DNA of 64,000 bases from positions 1 through 64,000 of the forward strand of contig CALKHN010000123.1 in NCBI GenBank assembly GCA_937991535.1. Direction: 5' to 3'. The position numbers and the translations under genes were made by a program. The notes beneath the pieces are model-generated. The model did not search any database, had not been told where the DNA came from, and saw nothing but the letters and a program-made list of their open reading frames with translations. This stretch comes from an uncultured Sphingobacteriales bacterium. Lineage in GTDB: Bacteria > Bacteroidota > Bacteroidia > Chitinophagales > Chitinophagaceae. Below are positions 26,964 to 35,569 of this stretch, piece by piece; position 1 is the first letter of the stretch; each line of letters begins with the position of its first letter.

Positions 26964-28190
26964 ATGCCGGATAAAAGTATTTTAATACTGGGCTGTTTTG
27001 ATACCAAGGGCGAAGATTTTCTCTTTCTGCGGAATTGTATTGTGTCGCAGGGAGAAAAAGTAATAACGATGAACACCGGGGTTATGGGAACTACAAAAGA
27101 GTTCCTGGTTGATATTGAATCAGACCAGGTAGCGCTGGAAGGAGGCTATTCAATAGCAGCACTGAGAGAAGCCCATGACCGCGGACGAGCGGTAGATATT
27201 ATGGGCAGGGGAGCAGCGAAACTTGCGGCCAAATTGGTGTTACAAAACAAAATTAAAGCCGCAATTGGCATGGGTGGCGGAGGAGGAACATATATCGCGC
27301 TATCCGCCATGCAGGAAATTCCTTTGAGTATACCCAAGCTTTGCTTAAGCACACTCGCTGCAAAGGATCTGTCGAGGCAAATGGGAAGCAAGGATATTAC
27401 TTTAATGCCGTCCATTGTTGATGTGGCAGGATTAAACAGCATCAGTAAACTTTTAATCAGGCGGGCGGCAGCGGCCATTTGTGCCATGTCGGAAATAACC
27501 GAAGAAAAAGGAGACACGGTTGCCGGTACCATTGCCATCAGTATGTTTGGCAATACGTCGGCCTGTGTAAACCAGTGCAGCGAACTGTTGCGGCAACAGG
27601 GCTATGAGGTACTGGCTTTTCATGCCAATGGTGTTGGTGGTAAAGCAATGGAATCGCTTATCCGGGAAGGTTGTTTTGACGCTGTATTAGACGTTACGAC
27701 CACTGAACTTGCGGACGATTTGTGTGGCGGCATTTGCAGTGCCGGGCCCGACAGACTGAACGCTGCTTCGGAAATGGGTATTCCGCAGGTGGTGGTACCC
27801 GGCTGTTTGGATATGGTGAATTTTGCACAACCCGATACCGTGCCGGCACAATACCAGTCGCGGGAATTATACAACTGGGCGCCGGATGTTACTTTAATGC
27901 GAACGAATAAAGAGGAGAATAAAATATTGGGTGAGAGACTGGCCGGCAAAATAAACCGTTCGCCTGCGCCTGTAACGGTGGTATTGCCGGCTAAAGGCAT
28001 TTCCCAGGTTGATGCGTATGGAGAGGTCTTTTACCGGCCGGAAATTAACCGGGTTTTGTTTGATGCCATAAAAGAAAACACCAAAACAACAATAGAGGTT
28101 ATTGAAACGGACATGCATATTAATGATCCGGAATTTTCGGCTATGCTGGTGAGGGCATTGTTAGGTATGATGGGGAAGCGGCAGGAGTAG
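26964..28190 (+). CDS. Tm-1-like ATP-binding (UPF0261) protein
   Basis: 408 residues, full length for the Tm-1-like/UPF0261 family named after the tomato virus-resistance protein. Characteristic parts are ILGCFDTKGEDFLFLRN at the start, a glycine-rich AIGMGGGGGTYIA loop (about residues 95-107) and the middle FGNTSACVNQC segment. The bacterial role is unclear. It is regularly next to a TIM-barrel PEP-hydrolase-like gene, as here, where that gene follows after 182 bp. In plants and fungi the two parts occur fused, which supports joint function. Confidence 0.88.
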   Translation: MPDKSILILGCFDTKGEDFLFLRNCIVSQGEKVITMNTGVMGTTKEFLVDIESDQVALEGGYSIAALREAHDRGRAVDIMGRGAAKLAAKLVLQNKIKAAIGMGGGGGTYIALSAMQEIPLSIPKLCLSTLAAKDLSRQMGSKDITLMPSIVDVAGLNSISKLLIRRAAAAICAMSEITEEKGDTVAGTIAISMFGNTSACVNQCSELLRQQGYEVLAFHANGVGGKAMESLIREGCFDAVLDVTTTELADDLCGGICSAGPDRLNAASEMGIPQVVVPGCLDMVNFAQPDTVPAQYQSRELYNWAPDVTLMRTNKEENKILGERLAGKINRSPAPVTVVLPAKGISQVDAYGEVFYRPEINRVLFDAIKENTKTTIEVIETDMHINDPEFSAMLVRALLGMMGKRQE

Positions 28191-28372
28191 TTTAGTTCTA
28201 TTTAGACATTCCGTGCGTTCAGAAAAAAATGAGCATATGTAAACAGTAGGAACAGAGGAACGCAATAGGCGTGGTAAAAACGATGTGCCTGTGATCCTAT
28301 GTTGGCAATTAAGAAGACGAACACACAGACCCGGCCGGAACACATAGAAAGGAAAAAAATAAATAAATAATT

Positions 28373-29233
28373 ATGGCAAATCCATGGACAGGAAAGGGAA
28401 ATCCTTATACGAAACAGGAAGTAAGGGAGAGGTTACAAAAAACCATTGATCAAAACAAAGCAATTATTGCCGCGGGTGCAGGTACAGGCATCAGTGCGAA
28501 ATTTATTGAAAAAGGCGGTGCTGACCTGATCATCATATATAATTCGGGACGGTTCCGCATGGCGGGGCATGGTTCTACCGCTGGGTTAATGGCTTATGGC
28601 GATGCCAATGCTGAAGCCATGAATATCGGTGAGTTCGAAGTACTGCCGGTGGTCGAAGAAATTCCCGTGATTTGCGGTGTGCATGGTTCAGACCCCCGTC
28701 GAAGGATGTGGCATCACTTATTAAAGGTGAAGGAAATGGGTTTTTCAGGAGTCAATAATTTTCCTACCCACTGTATTGTTGATGGGCATTTCAGGCAGGT
28801 TCTGGAAGAAACAGGGATGGGCTTTGAGAAGGAAGTGGAAATGGTAAGGCTTGCTACTAAAATGGATTTGTTCTCTATTGTGTACGTAGCAAAGGCAGAA
28901 GAAGCTGCGCAAATGGCGGAAGCAGGTGCCGATGCCATTATTTCGCATGTAGGAACTACGGTGGGTGGATCGGTAGGTGTTACAGGCGCTTCCTGTACTA
29001 TGGACGATGCCATACAGCGAACGCGGGAAATTATGGATGCCGGCAAAAAAGTAAATCCTGATATCTTTTTCCTTGCACATGGCGGACCGATCAATACACC
29101 CGAAGATGTGCGTATGGTATTGAATGAAACGGAGGTTCATGGCTTTGTTGGCGCCTCCTCACTGGAACGGATGGGGGTTGAAAAATCTTTAACCGAACTG
29201 ACACGAAAATTCAAGTCGCTTACTTTAAAATAA
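28373..29233 (+). CDS. Phosphoenolpyruvate hydrolase-like TIM-barrel protein
   Basis: 286 residues. The segment AAGAGTGISAKFIEKGGADLI followed by IIYNSGRFRMAGHGS is typical of the 'TIM-barrel signal transduction/PEP hydrolase-like' family that pairs with Tm-1-like proteins. The fold belongs to the PEP mutase/isocitrate lyase-like barrels, and C-C bond cleavage or hydrolysis of an oxo-acid would be expected in the cytosol. It is the last gene of the 22.6-29.2 kb run. The Shine-Dalgarno-like aaggaaaaaaat before the ATG is weak. Confidence 0.85.
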   Translation: MANPWTGKGNPYTKQEVRERLQKTIDQNKAIIAAGAGTGISAKFIEKGGADLIIIYNSGRFRMAGHGSTAGLMAYGDANAEAMNIGEFEVLPVVEEIPVICGVHGSDPRRRMWHHLLKVKEMGFSGVNNFPTHCIVDGHFRQVLEETGMGFEKEVEMVRLATKMDLFSIVYVAKAEEAAQMAEAGADAIISHVGTTVGGSVGVTGASCTMDDAIQRTREIMDAGKKVNPDIFFLAHGGPINTPEDVRMVLNETEVHGFVGASSLERMGVEKSLTELTRKFKSLTLK

Positions 29234-29280
29234 AAAACATGGCTTAAAGAACCACAAGGCGGGATAATAACCGTGCTCTA

Positions 29281-29523
29281 TTATTTCAAATCTTTTTCAA
29301 GCTGGGTTGCTATAGCCTGCAACACCGCTTTATCAATATTTAGTTTTTTGTGCTCTTCCAACAAAACCGCGCGATAATTGCCCTCTTCATCGGGTTCAAA
29401 GCTTATTGCTTCATTTTCTATAAGCACCATAATCCGGTGACTGTACCCATATACCTGCAATTCCGCTTCAAACGCCCTTTCTTCTGCCAATCCGGAAACG
29501 GTAAGGACAAATGATTCTCCCAT
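29281..29523 (-). CDS. Hypothetical protein, 80 residues
   Basis: Not a family I recognise. It is acidic, with a predicted beta-rich first half (FVLTVSGLAEERAFEAEL, IMVLIENEAISFEP) and a helix at the end (KAVLQAIATQLEKDLK). There is no signal peptide, so it is probably cytosolic. It lies alone on the minus strand at the border of the stress island, and its protein-like composition and codon use support a real gene. Confidence 0.6.
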   Translation of the reverse strand: MGESFVLTVSGLAEERAFEAELQVYGYSHRIMVLIENEAISFEPDEEGNYRAVLLEEHKKLNIDKAVLQAIATQLEKDLK

Positions 29524-29770
29524 TTTTTAAATTGAAATTAATTTAAATACACACGGCGTTGCCTACTATTTTTTGCCGCTTCCTGCCATCCGGGGCCGCA
29601 TCACAACATTAAAGAATCGTTACCGTAGTTACCGGATGAGTGGAAAATTATCCTCATTATCTGCTGCTGAACAGCTATTCATCCTTGTAATTTCATGTGG
29701 TACAGTTTGTGTGCTACCTGATAAGGCGTCAACATCGCACGTGAAAAAAATATTATCTTAAAAATAGGTT

Positions 29771-30658
29771 ATGAAATCCATTCAATTTAACGATAAAAAT
29801 ACGGGTGAAGAGATACATATTGCTTATTCCTCGTATGGAAGCGGGCAACCGGTAATACTCATTCATGGTTGGCCCCTGAGCCGCGAAATGTGGGAATACC
29901 AACTTGCCGATCTTGTAAATGCCGGTCATCGCGTGATAAAGTATGATCGCCGGGGGTTTGGTAAAAGCAGTAAGCCCTGGAAAGGCTATGATTACGACAG
30001 CTTAACTGGTGACCTGCATGAACTGATTGTACAATTGGATTTGAAAAATACCATTCTCGTGGGATTTTCTATGGGTGGGGGAGAAGTGGTGAGATACATT
30101 AGCAGGTATGGTGAGGAAAGGATTGCAGGTATTGTACTCATCAGCTCTGTTGTTCCTTTTCTTTTAAAAACGGCCGGTAATACGGAAGGGGTTGAGGCAG
30201 ACGTATTTGATGAAATGATAAAAGGAGTTCAAGCCGACAGGATTGGCTTTCTTGACGAGTTTGGAAAAAAATTCTTTGGCGCCGGTTTTTTAAATAAGCC
30301 AGTTAGCACACCGTTGTTAAATTATTACCTGCACATGGGATCCAAAGCCTCACAACAATCAACCATAGAATGTATCAAAAGTTTTTCGGCCACCGATTTC
30401 CGGATTGACGTGGATAAGATATCGGTGCCCACGCTTATTATCCATGGCGACAGTGATAAGATTGTTCCAATTGAAGTGAGCAGCAAACGCACGGCAGGGA
30501 TGATTCCTCATGCAGAACTGGCTGTTTATGATGACGCGCCCCACGGTTTGTTTTACACGCACCGGGAGCTTTTGAACAGAGATCTTCTCAATTTCATTAA
30601 CGGTAAAAAATATAAACAACCCCGCCCTGAGGACATGCCTGTAACATCTGTATTTTAA
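29771..30658 (+). CDS. Alpha/beta hydrolase (non-heme chloroperoxidase/arylesterase type)
   Basis: 295 residues. It has the oxyanion segment HGWPLSREMW, the nucleophile elbow GFSMGGG (S100), the acid in HGDSDKIVP and the His in DDAPHGLFYTH, that is a full triad of the cofactor-free haloperoxidase family. These enzymes act mainly as esterases and can make peracids. The DJ-1/PfpI gene follows after 39 bp, and the pair fits oxidative or carbonyl stress defence. A weak copy of the island palindrome (TGATAAGGCGTCA, 29719-29731, one base too long) lies upstream. Confidence 0.88.
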   Translation: MKSIQFNDKNTGEEIHIAYSSYGSGQPVILIHGWPLSREMWEYQLADLVNAGHRVIKYDRRGFGKSSKPWKGYDYDSLTGDLHELIVQLDLKNTILVGFSMGGGEVVRYISRYGEERIAGIVLISSVVPFLLKTAGNTEGVEADVFDEMIKGVQADRIGFLDEFGKKFFGAGFLNKPVSTPLLNYYLHMGSKASQQSTIECIKSFSATDFRIDVDKISVPTLIIHGDSDKIVPIEVSSKRTAGMIPHAELAVYDDAPHGLFYTHRELLNRDLLNFINGKKYKQPRPEDMPVTSVF

Positions 30659-30697
30659 TTGAACAGACACTCATTTTAATAATTTAAATCTTTGATT

Positions 30698-31252
30698 ATG
30701 AAAAATATTGAAGGCAAAAAGATAGCGATTTTAACCGAGCATGGTTTTGAAGAATCGGAATTAACAAGTCCCAAAAAGGTTCTGGAAGAGGCAGGAGCTA
30801 CAGTGCATATTATTTCCCCCCGGAAAGGAAAAGTAAGGGGATGGAAAGATGATAACTGGAGTATTGATCTTAAGGTGGATCAGGAATTGCAAAATGCGGA
30901 TGCTGATGATTATGACGCCCTGGTTATTCCCGGCGGTGTTATTAACCCCGACCTTATGCGAAGAGACCGCGACTGCGTGGATTTTGCAAAATCTTTTTTG
31001 CAGGCCGGCAAGCCGGTAGCAGCCATTTGCCATGGCCCCCAGTTGTTGATCGAAACGGGCATGCTTGAGGGAAGAAAGATGACCTCTTTTCATTCTATAA
31101 GTACCGATCTGAAGAATGCGGGTGTGCATTGGGAGGATAAAGAAGTTGTAGTGGATAACGGTTTGATAACCAGTCGCAGTCCTAAAGACCTGGACGCGTT
31201 TAACAGAAAGTTGGTAGAAGAGGTTGCAGAAGGCGTTCACAATGCCGTGTAG
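30698..31252 (+). CDS. DJ-1/PfpI-family type 1 glutamine-amidotransferase-like protein
   Basis: 184 residues from ATG 30698; an in-frame TTG two codons upstream is less likely. The nucleophile Cys is C111 in AICHGPQLL, with the conserved Glu in TEHGFEESEL near the N-terminus, as in PfpI/YhbO. Members are deglycases/glyoxalases or general stress proteins in the cytosol. It is cotranscribed with the alpha/beta hydrolase and ended by the terminator at 31288-31312. Confidence 0.92.
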   Translation: MKNIEGKKIAILTEHGFEESELTSPKKVLEEAGATVHIISPRKGKVRGWKDDNWSIDLKVDQELQNADADDYDALVIPGGVINPDLMRRDRDCVDFAKSFLQAGKPVAAICHGPQLLIETGMLEGRKMTSFHSISTDLKNAGVHWEDKEVVVDNGLITSRSPKDLDAFNRKLVEEVAEGVHNAV

Positions 31253-31287
31253 GGTTAATGCATGATTTACTGTAACGATACATAGGA

Positions 31288-31312
31288 AGGCCCATGTTAA
31301 ATGGGCCTTTTG
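31288..31312 (+). terminator. Intrinsic terminator after the DJ-1 gene
   Basis: Perfect 8-bp stem AGGCCCAT (31288-31295) / ATGGGCCT (31301-31308), loop GTTAA, followed by a short T run. Confidence 0.8.
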
Positions 31313-31370
31313 TCTATTCCCCAATTTTTCAAAAAAAAAAATTTTGCATGATCAGAAGCATTTACTCATC

Positions 31371-31378
31371 TATATTTG
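31371..31378 (+). promoter_or_regulatory. -7 promoter element of the HU gene
   Basis: TATATTTG matches the Bacteroidota consensus fully; a TTTTG at 31342-31346 can serve as -33 element. The gene starts 36 bp further. No TGAYnnnnRTCA palindrome is present here, which sets HU apart from the island regulon. Confidence 0.6.
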
Positions 31379-31406
31379 CATTCTAACCCAATAAATATAT
31401 ACTATC

Positions 31407-31676
31407 ATGAACAAAGGAGAATTGATCGAAAAGATCGCCGCTGATGCAGCCATTACCAAAAAGCAGGCTGGTGCTGCATTGGATTCATTTACCGAAGCGG
31501 TGGCAAAGACGCTTAAAAAAGGCAATAAAGTAACCCTTGTGGGATTTGGAACTTTTTCTGTGTCCAAGCGCGCTGCCCGCAACGGCCGCAACCCGCAAAC
31601 AGGCGCTGTTATTAAAATCAAGGCAAAGAAGGTGGCCCGCTTTAAAGCAGGTAAAGAATTGTCGGGGAAAATATAA
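31407..31676 (+). CDS. hup: HU-family DNA-binding protein
   Basis: 89 residues, the usual HU length. It has MNKGELIEKIA at the start, VTLVGFGTFSV in the middle, and the DNA-binding arm RNGRNPQTGAVIKI with the Pro that intercalates DNA. It acts as a dimer in nucleoid compaction. It has its own promoter and its own terminator (31698-31724), so it is monocistronic. Confidence 0.96.
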   Translation: MNKGELIEKIAADAAITKKQAGAALDSFTEAVAKTLKKGNKVTLVGFGTFSVSKRAARNGRNPQTGAVIKIKAKKVARFKAGKELSGKI

Positions 31677-31697
31677 TTACCAGCAATCGATTTTCAA

Positions 31698-31724
31698 GAG
31701 GCTGCCATCCTTGCAGCCTCTTTG
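31698..31724 (+). terminator. Intrinsic terminator after the HU gene
   Basis: Perfect 8-bp stem GAGGCTGC (31698-31705) / GCAGCCTC (31713-31720) followed by TTTG. Confidence 0.75.
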
Positions 31725-32100
31725 CTATTTAAAAATGCAAACGTTTCTTCAGCTTTTCTGCAATATTGGTTGGTATGCCGTCGCTTTCCAAAATCTCAGG
31801 AAGGAAGCCTCTGTCATTGTAATCGGCAAAGTATTGAACTTGTCAAGATAAGCTTGTTGGCTCCTTTTTATACGTTCCTGTTAACCATAGTGCGAAAGAA
31901 GGAGGCATGCTATGGCGTCTGGCCTTCTTGTGTCAGTATTTACGCAATATTACTGAACCAATTAACTCTTTCTTCTCCAAAAACAATAAGCGCTTCCGAT
32001 AATACAGGATTTATGTCTATGTACTAACGCCATTGATTTTTATCTAAAATCACACAAATAATTATATTGATCAGTGTTCAGACAAGCCTGCCAAACGATG
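31725..32100. other. Gene-free stretch between HU and the erythromycin-esterase gene
   Basis: About 375 bp between a terminator and the 3' end of a convergent gene. Small open frames here have no family resemblance and unusual composition. I see no palindrome of the island type and no clear RNA structure. Confidence 0.5.
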
Positions 32101-33435
32101 CTAAACGCCGAAAGGATACGTTTCAGGCATCTGGTGTCCATCGGGCTCTATATGCAAAGGACGCAAGGCAGAGGTCTCATCCAAATACACAAATGCATCG
32201 TATCTCAATGGCAGGATACTGGGTACATAATTGCCATATTGCTCGTATCCGGGATTATATACAACCCCTATTGCACGATGCTCAAAGTGATTTTCCATAA
32301 ATAAGTCTGTCCGGAAATCTTCCAGCAATAAAAGTTTATTTTCCGTTCCGGCGCGATGCAGCAGATCTTCCCAACTATTTGTTCTCGCGCCGGGCACCGG
32401 TATCTTTTGCATGGCCGCACCCCACCTGCGGCCGGCCATTACCGTTCCTTTGTAAGACCCAAAGCCTACCAAAACAACCTCTTTATTCCCATAATTTATC
32501 CTCGCCAGCTCGCCGATATTAAACATGCCCTTTTCGGCCATATCAGTTGCCCTCGCATCACCTATATGTGTATTGTGCTCCCAGACAACGACCTTGCTCG
32601 TTTTGCCGTGCAAATTTAATAAGCGATCCAGGGTCTCAAACATATGCTTATCCCTCACATTCCAGGAATGCGGACCGCCTTTGATCATCGCACGATAATA
32701 ATTTTCCGCATTAACGGCTATCAGCGCATTTTGTTCGGTATTAAAAACATTTTCGTGATCTGAATTATAAGATGGCATTCTATTCCTGATCTCTTTTAAA
32801 AGATGCAATACTTCATTTTGACATAGCTCAGGAACAAATTGGGAAGCCTTTGCATAAGACTGGCCTTCATCTTTACGGAAAGGTTCGAAACAATGATATG
32901 CCGCTTCGGCTATTTTTACAGCCTTGGGATCATTTTTTTTAAGGTATTGCATGATGCTCTCCATGCTTTCCCATAAACTGTATACATCAAGGCCGTAAAA
33001 ACCTACTTTTTTATTTGATTGCAACGGGCGGTTATGCGTTTCCAGCCAGTCTGCCAATGCTACGGTTTCCCAGTTAGCCCACATCCAGGTAGGCCAACGG
33101 TTAAAGGCATGAAGTACTTTAAAAGCGCCTTTGCCGCTGTCGGAATAATTCTTAATATAGCGGTTCACCCGATAACAATCCGGCCAATCCCCCTCCACCG
33201 CGATAAAATTGAAGCCTTTTTCTTCAACCAATCGCCTGGTAATGTAAGTTCTCCAGACATAATATTCATGTGTTCCATGTGATGCCTCTCCCAGCATCAC
33301 GATCCTGGCATCGCCGATTCTCTTTAAAAGAGGTTCAATATCTCCTTTATTATTTAAACAATATGACCATTGTTTGATAGCATTAACCGCCTCATTTTCC
33401 ACGAAGAGCATTTCCCTGGCAGAAGAACGGGTCAT
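32101..33435 (-). CDS. Erythromycin-esterase-family protein
   Basis: 444 residues. The erythromycin-esterase fold is recognised by IVMLGEASHGTHEYY with the catalytic-type His, then FNFIAVEGDWPDCYRVNRY, and later VVWEHNTHIGDARATDM. In stress islands this family is usually not an antibiotic esterase; the domain also occurs in the dormancy protein Rv2030c of Mycobacterium tuberculosis, and its substrate there is unknown. Cytosolic. A palindrome TGACAGGTCTCA (minus strand, 33494-33483) lies upstream with a TACTTTTA -7 element after 24 bp, which puts it in the proposed regulon and predicts a 5' UTR of only about 12 nt. Confidence 0.9.
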   Translation of the reverse strand: MTRSSAREMLFVENEAVNAIKQWSYCLNNKGDIEPLLKRIGDARIVMLGEASHGTHEYYVWRTYITRRLVEEKGFNFIAVEGDWPDCYRVNRYIKNYSDSGKGAFKVLHAFNRWPTWMWANWETVALADWLETHNRPLQSNKKVGFYGLDVYSLWESMESIMQYLKKNDPKAVKIAEAAYHCFEPFRKDEGQSYAKASQFVPELCQNEVLHLLKEIRNRMPSYNSDHENVFNTEQNALIAVNAENYYRAMIKGGPHSWNVRDKHMFETLDRLLNLHGKTSKVVVWEHNTHIGDARATDMAEKGMFNIGELARINYGNKEVVLVGFGSYKGTVMAGRRWGAAMQKIPVPGARTNSWEDLLHRAGTENKLLLLEDFRTDLFMENHFEHRAIGVVYNPGYEQYGNYVPSILPLRYDAFVYLDETSALRPLHIEPDGHQMPETYPFGV

Positions 33436-33450
33436 ATACCTGATTTTTAT

Positions 33451-33494
33451 TAAAAGTACCTATACTTTTAATCGTAATTCGATGAGACCTGTCA
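33451..33494 (-). promoter_or_regulatory. Regulon promoter of the erythromycin-esterase gene
   Basis: Minus strand: TGACAGGTCTCA (33494-33483), 24-bp gap, TACTTTTA (33458-33451). The gap is one longer than at the other members. Read on the plus strand, the same palindrome is followed after exactly 23 bp by TGGATTTC (33518-33525), a weak -7, so it may also serve the lipoprotein gene at 33697. Confidence 0.6.
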
Positions 33495-33696
33495 GCGATT
33501 TTGTTGATTGTAGTCATTGGATTTCGAATATTTTTCGATTTAAATGTTGAAAAAAGCTACCCGCGTAAATGATAATTTGAACGGTTAGCGATGATGGGTT
33601 CATGTATTATATGACCAGAATTCTAATAAAGCCTGATTCCGGGCATTGAATGTTTTTGAGTCTGCAAGTAACTTGTCTTTTACAAAACAATACATC

Positions 33697-34323
33697 ATGA
33701 AAAAAATATTCTTAGTTCCGCTTATGATGGTAATAATAAGCTGTAACACTTCCCGCATCACCAGTTCATGGAAAGCCCCCAATGCGGAAGCAAGATCATA
33801 CAATAAAATTCTTGTACTGGCTTTGATTAACGAACCCGACAGAACCACAAGAGAGAAAATGGAAGAACAACTGGTAGAAGATTTAAAGGAGTTGGGCTAT
33901 AATGCAATCTGTTCCTGCGATGAATTTGGTCCAAAAGCGTTTGAGGATATGAACGAGAAGCAGGCTCTTGACAAACTGGAAAATAGCAGTATTGATGCAA
34001 TATTAACCATTGTGCTGTTGGATAAAACAAAGGAAAGATATTATGTGCCTGGTCATATTTATTATTCACCATACGTGATTTATCACAGTCGTTTCTGGGG
34101 GTATTACCGAACCATGCACGACAGGATATATGTACCCGGCTATTATTCAGTGAACACCAGGTATTTTTGGGAAAGCAACTTTTACTCATTGAATGCGAAG
34201 GAACTCTTGTATTCTGCGCAAAGCCAGTCCTTTGACCCCGAATCAAAATCTGGTTTTAGCCATGAATACGGACAAATGATCGTAAAAGATATGATCAGGA
34301 ATAATATTCTCGCTAAACAGTAG
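33697..34323 (+). CDS. Putative lipoprotein (DUF4136-like)
   Basis: 208 residues from ATG 33697. A longer frame begins at 33646, but Met18 of it starts a clear lipoprotein signal peptide (KKIFLVPLMMVIISC, lipid on C16). The middle part (ITSSWKAPNAEARSYNKI, then VLALINEPDRTTREKMEEQL) resembles lipoproteins of the DUF4136 type; the Tyr-rich segment at about 120-170 is unusual. Location is the cell envelope. It is divergent from the erythromycin-esterase gene and shares the upstream region with the palindrome at 33483-33494. Function is unknown. Confidence 0.7.
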   Translation: MKKIFLVPLMMVIISCNTSRITSSWKAPNAEARSYNKILVLALINEPDRTTREKMEEQLVEDLKELGYNAICSCDEFGPKAFEDMNEKQALDKLENSSIDAILTIVLLDKTKERYYVPGHIYYSPYVIYHSRFWGYYRTMHDRIYVPGYYSVNTRYFWESNFYSLNAKELLYSAQSQSFDPESKSGFSHEYGQMIVKDMIRNNILAKQ

Positions 34324-34406
34324 TGCGAAAGCAATCCGGTAAGGAAAGAGAGCAGTACTGGTGGTAATAAAAGCCCTCGCTTTTTATATTAAAAGATTTT
34401 TCGTAT

Positions 34407-35255
34407 TTATTTCTCTGCAGGAATAACCAGCAATGGGATCCTTGTATGGTAAGACATTTTTTTGGATAGGCTTGGATAAAACAACCTCTCAAAAAAACTT
34501 CGCTGATAAGTTACCATTGCAAGGAGCTTTATTCCGTTTTTATTAATATACTGCTCTATGGTGTTCTCAAAGTCATCTCCCGGCAAATACTCGGTTACGA
34601 GGCTTTTATCGTGGTAACTTTTTTGCAGCGCCCGGCCATATTCCGCGAGTTTCTTCGGGCGTTCTTCCACCCCGGCGGCGTTAACTGCATTTTCAGAAGA
34701 AAAAAGTGCTACAAACACCTGTGCCATGTTGGTGGCGGCAAGCTCAAACAGGGGATCCAGGATACTGGCTGATCCTTCAAAATGATTGGTGGTAAATAAA
34801 ATTTTATCGGGCAGAGCGCCATCGTATTCTATCGGCACCGCTACAACGGGGATTTCGCTCACTCCGATTACTGCAGCAGTATGGCTTCCCCACAATCTCT
34901 CCTTTATACCTCCATTCCCTAACGTGCCCATTACAATAATGTCGGCGTTAACATCTGCTGCTGATTTTATAATGCTCTCTTTTATCGGGCCCTCATATTG
35001 CACAACCGATACTGCAACGCCCTCTGTTTGTTCGATGCTCTGTTGCAACTGCTCTAATTTAAGCAATCTCTCATTCATCATTGCAGCCTTAAACTCCTTG
35101 TTTAATCCTACGTAATCCGTGTAGGCTGATCCTGCATGTTCATATACGTTAAGAAGCACGATCTTTGCAGACAAAACTTTAGCTATTCCTGCTGCAAAAT
35201 TTATTGCATTGCCTGCGCAGGGAGAGAAATCAGTAGGAACCAATAAACACTTCAT
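34407..35255 (-). CDS. Universal stress protein, tandem UspA domains (USP1)
   Basis: 282 residues with two UspA folds (about 1-145 and 150-282). The first starts KCLLVPTDFSPCAGNAINFA and has an IVMGTLGNGG ATP-loop-like segment; the second ends with a short LLVIPA strand and lacks the G-x2-G-x9-G loop, so only the first domain is likely to bind ATP. Cytosolic stress or dormancy factor. It is divergent from the baeRF operon, and each direction has its own regulon palindrome. Confidence 0.92.
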   Translation of the reverse strand: MKCLLVPTDFSPCAGNAINFAAGIAKVLSAKIVLLNVYEHAGSAYTDYVGLNKEFKAAMMNERLLKLEQLQQSIEQTEGVAVSVVQYEGPIKESIIKSAADVNADIIVMGTLGNGGIKERLWGSHTAAVIGVSEIPVVAVPIEYDGALPDKILFTTNHFEGSASILDPLFELAATNMAQVFVALFSSENAVNAAGVEERPKKLAEYGRALQKSYHDKSLVTEYLPGDDFENTIEQYINKNGIKLLAMVTYQRSFFERLFYPSLSKKMSYHTRIPLLVIPAEK

Positions 35256-35365
35256 GGTATTGATTTTATCAGAATATATTGACTGATGCCGGTTTTAATT
35301 TATTTTGATCCGCCAAGGCAACCGGCCTTTCCGCCCTTATGTATATTATATGTTTGCCTTATACA

Positions 35366-35408
35366 CAAATCTATTTTAAATACCAGCAGGCGGGAATGAT
35401 GACCGTCA
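35366..35408 (-). promoter_or_regulatory. Regulon promoter of USP1
   Basis: Minus strand: palindrome TGACGGTCATCA (35408-35397), 23-bp gap, -7 box TAGATTTG (35373-35366). The box and its surroundings (cacaaatcta on the plus strand) are identical to those before USP2. Confidence 0.75.
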
Positions 35409-35508
35409 ATTCGGATCTTGATCGTACTCATGTTCAAATCGGCCGGTAGCCGGAAAGATGTGCCATACAGGGGGTAAAAAAGGCATGTAAATCAATCAAA
35501 GGTTGTTA

Positions 35509-35551
35509 TGACAGCCATCATAGGCAACGGACTGTACCCGGCATAAATTTG
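35509..35551 (+). promoter_or_regulatory. Regulon promoter of the baeRF operon
   Basis: Palindrome TGACAGCCATCA (35509-35520), 23-bp gap, -7 box TAAATTTG (35544-35551), ATG 18 bp later at 35570. The palindrome centre lies about 41 bp before the predicted start of transcription, as expected for a class II CRP/FNR activator. Confidence 0.78.
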
Positions 35552-35569
35552 AACTTAAATATTTTTGTT

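Noticed and set aside
32101..33435. Macrolide resistance by erythromycin esterase
   Set aside because: The protein belongs to the broad family found in stress islands; resistance cannot be claimed from the fold.
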